Program-made: the position numbers and the translations under genes
NCBI GenBank assembly: GCA_006538405.1
Contig: BJKQ01000012.1
Coordinates: forward strand, 531,001 to 595,000
Length of the DNA stretch: 64,000 bases
DNA from: Hansfordia pulvinata
Taxonomy: Eukaryota > Ascomycota > Sordariomycetes > Xylariales
Direction: 5' to 3'
Shown: piece by piece, positions 60,240 through 64,000 of the stretch
Position numbering within the stretch: the stretch's first letter is position 1
Layout of the letters: each line of letters starts with the position of its first letter
Notes under the pieces: generated by a model
Database searches by the model: none
Told to the model about the DNA's origin: nothing
The model's input: only the letters and a program-made list of their open reading frames with translations

Positions 60240-61690
60240 ATGCGTTTCTCAAACATCTTCACCACGGCCCTGGCCGTGTCGATGCCGGTCGCGTCGATCG
60301 CGGGCGTGGCCGAGCCGGCGGACGAGTACTCCCATCTGCTGACGCGGTCGGAGCTGGACAGCCTGACCCCGCGCCAGGACCTGACCTCGGCCCTGGGGGA
60401 CCTGGTCGACCTGCTCAAGTCCGTCACGGGCCTGCTGACCCCGGAGTTCTTCGACGACGTGCAAATCGTCGTCCACGGCCTGGCCGACCTGCTGGCCGAC
60501 CCCTTCGCCAACCAGACCCGCAGCATCGTCAGCACGGCCGTCGGCCTGCTCGACGACGTCGGCCCCCTCCTCAACACCCTCAAGGGCATCGACATTGCCG
60601 GCATCATCGACTCGGTGACCAACACGCTCGGCAAGATCGACCTCGAGGGCATCATCAACTCCGTCGCCAAGCTGCTGACCCCCGGCAACATCGACACCAT
60701 CGGCGGCCTGCTGAGCCGGGCCAACAAGCTGCTGTCCGACAAGTTCATCCAGCAGATCCAGGGCCTGATTGACGACGTGGCACCGGTAAGTCCAATGCTT
60801 CCCCCCCCTCCCCCCCCCCCCCCTCTCCAACTTACACAACTTCGACACACCGCCCCGGGCGGGACCTACCGAGAACTTAGAAATGCCGACTGACCATCCT
60901 CTGCAGCTCGTGTCCGCCGTGTCCCAGTTTGTGACTGCCCTCATCAACGCCCTGCTTGGCGGCTAGGATGAGGCGAGTCCGGGGGGCTCATGTTCGGGGA
61001 CAATCGAGGGGGGCGACAGCTCGAGCGGCAGCGGCAGCTCGGGCGGGTCTGGGAGTAAGCTAACCTTTATTTACTAAATATCTGAGTGGTTGAAACGAGA
61101 GAGAGAAAGACAGAAAGACGAATGATGATGATGATGATGATGATGATGACGATGTCGATGTTGATGATATATACATGGCCATCTTTTACTTACGCTCTGC
61201 TCGCGCTCCCTCTTTTTTCATAGGTGACGGAGATTCCGGTTCAAGTTCATCATCATCAGACTCCTCCGCATTCGGCGCTTCTGGATCCAGCAGCAGCGGC
61301 GGAAGCGACGACGGGGGTTCCAGCACGGACTCTTCTTCGACTGGCGGCTCGGACGGGTCGGACTCGAGCAGCGGCAGCAGCAGCGGCTACGGGTTCGGCT
61401 CGACCTCGGGCGCGGGCTCGGATTCATCGTCGGACAGCGGTTCCAGCGGCAGCGGCAGCGACAGCGGCAGCGACAGCAGCAGCGGCAGCTCAGGGACGTC
61501 TGACGGCAGCGGTTCGGGCAGCGCGACCGGGTCGGATTCCGGGCAGGCGGCGGGCAGCGGGGTGGCGCAGACGTCCTCGGGGAGCTCTTTGGGCTCATTC
61601 TCATCATCATCATCCTACTCGCAACTCTCCACGGTTATGGCTGGAACTCTGTCCCTCTGGGGTATCGTGTACCTCTCCCCGCGCGTCTAA
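60240..61690 (+). CDS. Secreted helical-domain protein with possible GPI-anchored isoform
   Basis: Signal peptide MRFSNIFTTALAVSMPVASI, then an amphipathic-helix domain (SALGDLVDLLKSVTGLLTPE, DIAGIIDSVTNTLGKIDLEG, FIQQIQGLIDDVAP). Exon 1 is 60,240-60,785 (donor GTAAGT). Using acceptor CTGCAG (60,901-60,906), exon 2 adds LVSAVSQFVTALINALLGG and stops at TAG 60,964-60,966, giving 201 residues. The same frame stays open after the TAG for 29 codons, reaches a GTAAGC donor at 61,055, and continues after a TTCATAG acceptor in 61,224-61,690. There it encodes a Ser/Gly stalk and a hydrophobic tail (STVMAGTLSLWGIVYL), like a GPI signal. If the TAG serves as the splice acceptor, the product is 366 residues in frame. 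No homologue named. Confidence 0.7.
61122..61148. repeat. (ATG)n microsatellite
   Basis: About nine ATG/TGA units in the putative second intron of the secreted/GPI gene. Confidence 0.9.
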
Positions 61691-62079
61691 GAGAGAGAGA
61701 GAGGGCCGCGCGGATCTCTCCTTGGGAGAAAGGGCACTTTGGTGGGCCGCTGGCCCCGAACGCAGACAAATGTTTAATGGCATAATGAATATGTACCTAG
61801 GCAGCGACGCAGATAATGACACTCCTTTAAATGAACAGATTGAAGTCATGATTTCCGCACCGTGCTACCTGAGTATGATACGAAAGGCCAGCCGTCAACG
61901 ACCAGTGACGATCCCCTTGTGGGGGCATAGCTTGACCTGTCATCTGATTCATCCAAACATCGCGACGTCGACTCGCTGCGCAATGGAGCCGTGAAGAGTG
62001 ACGAGCCAGGACCCGTGGGATTCAAACTTGCATCTGCGTTTATTACGAGCGCATTATCCGTGCCAGTCAACTTTTCAAT
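61691..62079. other. Convergent intergenic region
   Basis: 3' flanks of two convergent genes; a (GA)n remnant follows the stop. Nothing else seen. Confidence 0.65.
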
Positions 62080-62544
62080 TCATTTTCGTGCTTTCATCTG
62101 TGTCTCACGAAACCCACATGGGCTTTCGCACCCCTTCAGCCCATTGCTTCCCCCTGCATAGTAGGTTTGGACGTTGTAAGGGAACCAGTGCACGATAGCG
62201 TCCATCCAGGTTTCGGCGGTGAATAAACGAATACTTTCGTCACTCTCAGATGAAACATAGTCTCTCCCCGTTTCCCACGACCGTTTACTTGCCTCCATGA
62301 AAGCTTTCAGTGGCTCTTCGTCCGCGCAGTAAGCCACAAAACTGCCCACCGGGATATGCCACCTGAACTCTGTATGCTGTCTCAACCGACCGACCGAATT
62401 GCCTGGGTATACCCTGAAGTTGTCGTTGGCCATGAAAAACACCTCCTTCTCGCCTTTCCGTTGTGCACAGATCTCGCCCGCCGATGCCTGGCTCACCAAG
62501 CCGAGGCCCACAGCTAGATATCCTGCGGCGGCGGAGAGGAGCAT
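62080..62544 (-). CDS. Small secreted hypothetical protein
   Basis: Single exon, 154 residues, family not recognised. The ATG at 62,544 gives a good signal peptide (MLLSAAAGYLAVGLGLVSQA, then SAG). The mature part has four Cys (EICAQR, AYCADE, GCESPC) and aromatic-rich segments such as EVFFMANDNFRVYPGN, FRWHIPVGSFVAYC and MDAIVHWFPYNVQTYY. The regular mixture of charged and aromatic residues and the intact frame support coding. An in-frame upstream Met at 62,634 would add a hydrophilic leader before the signal peptide and is rejected. Secreted; a role as effector, surface protein or enzyme cannot be decided. Confidence 0.65.
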   Translation of the reverse strand: MLLSAAAGYLAVGLGLVSQASAGEICAQRKGEKEVFFMANDNFRVYPGNSVGRLRQHTEFRWHIPVGSFVAYCADEEPLKAFMEASKRSWETGRDYVSSESDESIRLFTAETWMDAIVHWFPYNVQTYYAGGSNGLKGCESPCGFRETQMKARK

Positions 62545-64000
62545 GCTGGGGTGTCTGGTATTGGATCGTGGGTAGAGCAAGGGCCGGGCGTAGAGGAACG
62601 AGTCTGTTTGATCCGATGGATTGACACTGAACAAAATACTCCTTCGTGAGATGGGTGCAGGCGACGGTAGCGAGTGAGAGGAGGTCCGTTTGAGAGCCTT
62701 GAGAATATCGAGAGTCGGCCCTGCACAAGAGAGCCGTTCTCGTCTCTGCTTTTAACGCACAGCGAGCACCCCCTTTCGACCCCGTGGCTCTCACCAGTCG
62801 ATTGGAGCGAACCTGCCGTGGTCGCGCAGAGCTGAATGGGATGGCAAAGCTGAATGTGATGGCAAACGAGGTTATATTTAGCTTAGGTAAGTGAGGGTGG
62901 GCCAGGCCCGGGTGTGCTGGAAACCACCCATACATGTACGAGCCCCTGAGCAATTCCCGGGGCGAGTCGTGTCCGACAAACGTCTACTTCCACAGATATC
63001 CCATTCAGGTTGCAAGGCACCCCTGCGCAAAACCATGTCGAGCTGTCATCAGGTGGAAGCACGGAGGAAAGCAGCTACAGTTGACAGGTACGATCAGAAG
63101 CCGCAGGCTTACAGAGGGCAGACGGGCGGATGTCTGTTGGTGCACAGGCCAGGCCAGGCAAGGCACACGCGGAGCAGCCAACTGGGTGACTGGGAAGTCT
63201 GCGGCGGCCCAGCACGGACGGAGGTCGACAGCAGCAGGTAGGCGTGGGAGGCTGAGGCCCAACTGTCAGGGCCCAGTCTCGGGCCGATCGCCGTGGATTG
63301 GCAGCGAGTCGTGATTGCGAGCTGTGGGAGAGAGTCCCTGCTGGCTGGCGCGGAAACTGTCCACGGTGCTTCTCTTACACCGTTGAAAGGCGACGATGAT
63401 GACCCCGAGCGTGGTAGAAGGGCCAGCTTTGACGGATAAGCCCTCACCTCATGGTTCACAGATCACCGTCTGCGCACGCGCATTGGGGTCAATTCATCAC
63501 TCATTGTTTGTGGAGTATGGCACCTCGCCGTCGCTCCCTTCACGACTGGCATCCAGGGTGAAGCCCTTTATCCAGCAACCAGAATCCGGACCGGGGCCAG
63601 CGAACCTGCGACTCGATGGGACGCACAATCACGTCTCCGCAAGCGCGAGCCAGTCGATTCTGACGTGCTCACCAAGTCAACCAGAACAGCCAGATGTGCT
63701 CCTGTGACGAGCCTGGCCTACTGGCACCAGCCACGCCCTACGAAGCTGAGCATATCAACCGACAAAGACGACGATGGCTTGCCAGTCGCGCTGCCCGAGC
63801 GGGTAGATGGAAGCTCACACACATTGGCGCTCTGGCGTCGAGTACAAGTGGCTCCCTTCAAGTAAAGCTGGATACCTACCTACTACCTACATACCTTTAT
63901 CAACGTGTACTTATGGTAATTCTATGCAGTATAGGTAATCTACTTGGAAGTTAACTCAGGTAATATTCAATATGGCGGCGATGATGGGTACTTTATCATT
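62545..64000. other. Terminal spacer, no gene seen
   Basis: 1.5 kb to the window end with only short unsupported frames and CTACCTACC-like motifs near 63,870. Confidence 0.55.

Noticed and set aside
1..64000. tRNA or rRNA genes, CRISPR arrays, telomere repeats, intact transposons
   Set aside because: I looked for B-box-like GGTTCRA words in both orientations, regular spaced repeats, TTAGGG runs and transposase or reverse-transcriptase motifs and found none that hold up; a proper scan was not possible by eye.

Overview
The window is nuclear DNA of a filamentous ascomycete. The signs are short GT-AG introns of about 45-260 bp with GTRAGT-type donors and CTGAC-like branch sites, GC-rich codon use, long gene-poor spacers full of simple repeats, and gene types typical of Pezizomycotina (Zn2Cys6 regulator, LIM-binding PtaB-type protein, DUF3712 protein, GPI proteins, mpaB-type oxygenase). 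Protein similarity points to Sordariomycetes; I cannot name a genus.

Layout: 1-5.1 kb is gene-free, repeat-rich upstream DNA. 5.1-9.6 kb (+) encodes a very large Zn2Cys6 transcription factor. 10.0-11.6 kb (-) is the CLN3/battenin homologue BTN1. 13.1-13.8 kb (-) is ATG8 in three exons. 15.9-17.9 kb (-) is an AMA1-like APC/C activator, divergent from BET4 (Rab geranylgeranyltransferase alpha, 18.8-20.2 kb, +). 20.8-22.2 kb (-) is an alpha/beta hydrolase and 23.3-24.0 kb (-) a secreted crystallin-like protein. 25.3-28.3 kb (-) is a LIM-binding PtaB/LDB1-type cofactor. 28.3-35.5 kb has no gene I can support. Then, all on the minus strand, come a secreted orphan protein (35.5-36.5), a second small secreted protein (37.8-38.3), a TORC2 Bit61/HbrB subunit (40.4-43.4), an 80-residue small protein (44.6-45.0), a cytochrome b5 domain protein (46.5-47.1) and a DUF3712 membrane protein (48.5-50.3). 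A DUF2236/mpaB oxygenase lies on + at 54.2-55.1, a GPI-type protein on - at 56.7-57.7, a secreted/GPI protein on + at 60.2-61.7 and a small secreted protein on - at 62.1-62.5.

Two results stand out. First, nine of the 18 gene models contain reading-frame breaks. In almost every case adding one base to a G or C run (or to a GGG in a repeat) restores both the frame and the expected length in whole codons. This is most simply homopolymer under-calling in the assembly, so these genes should not be called pseudogenes without checking. Second, the gene at 60.2-61.7 kb has an in-frame TAG exactly between a helical secreted domain and a Ser/Gly stalk with a GPI-like tail. That TAG could itself act as a 3' splice site, which would switch between a soluble and an anchored product.

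The genes do not form an obvious pathway cluster. Housekeeping trafficking and autophagy genes (ATG8, BTN1, BET4), growth and differentiation regulators (TORC2 subunit, PtaB-type cofactor, AMA1, Zn2Cys6 factor) and several secreted or surface proteins are interspersed. No tRNA, rRNA, CRISPR array or intact transposon was recognised.
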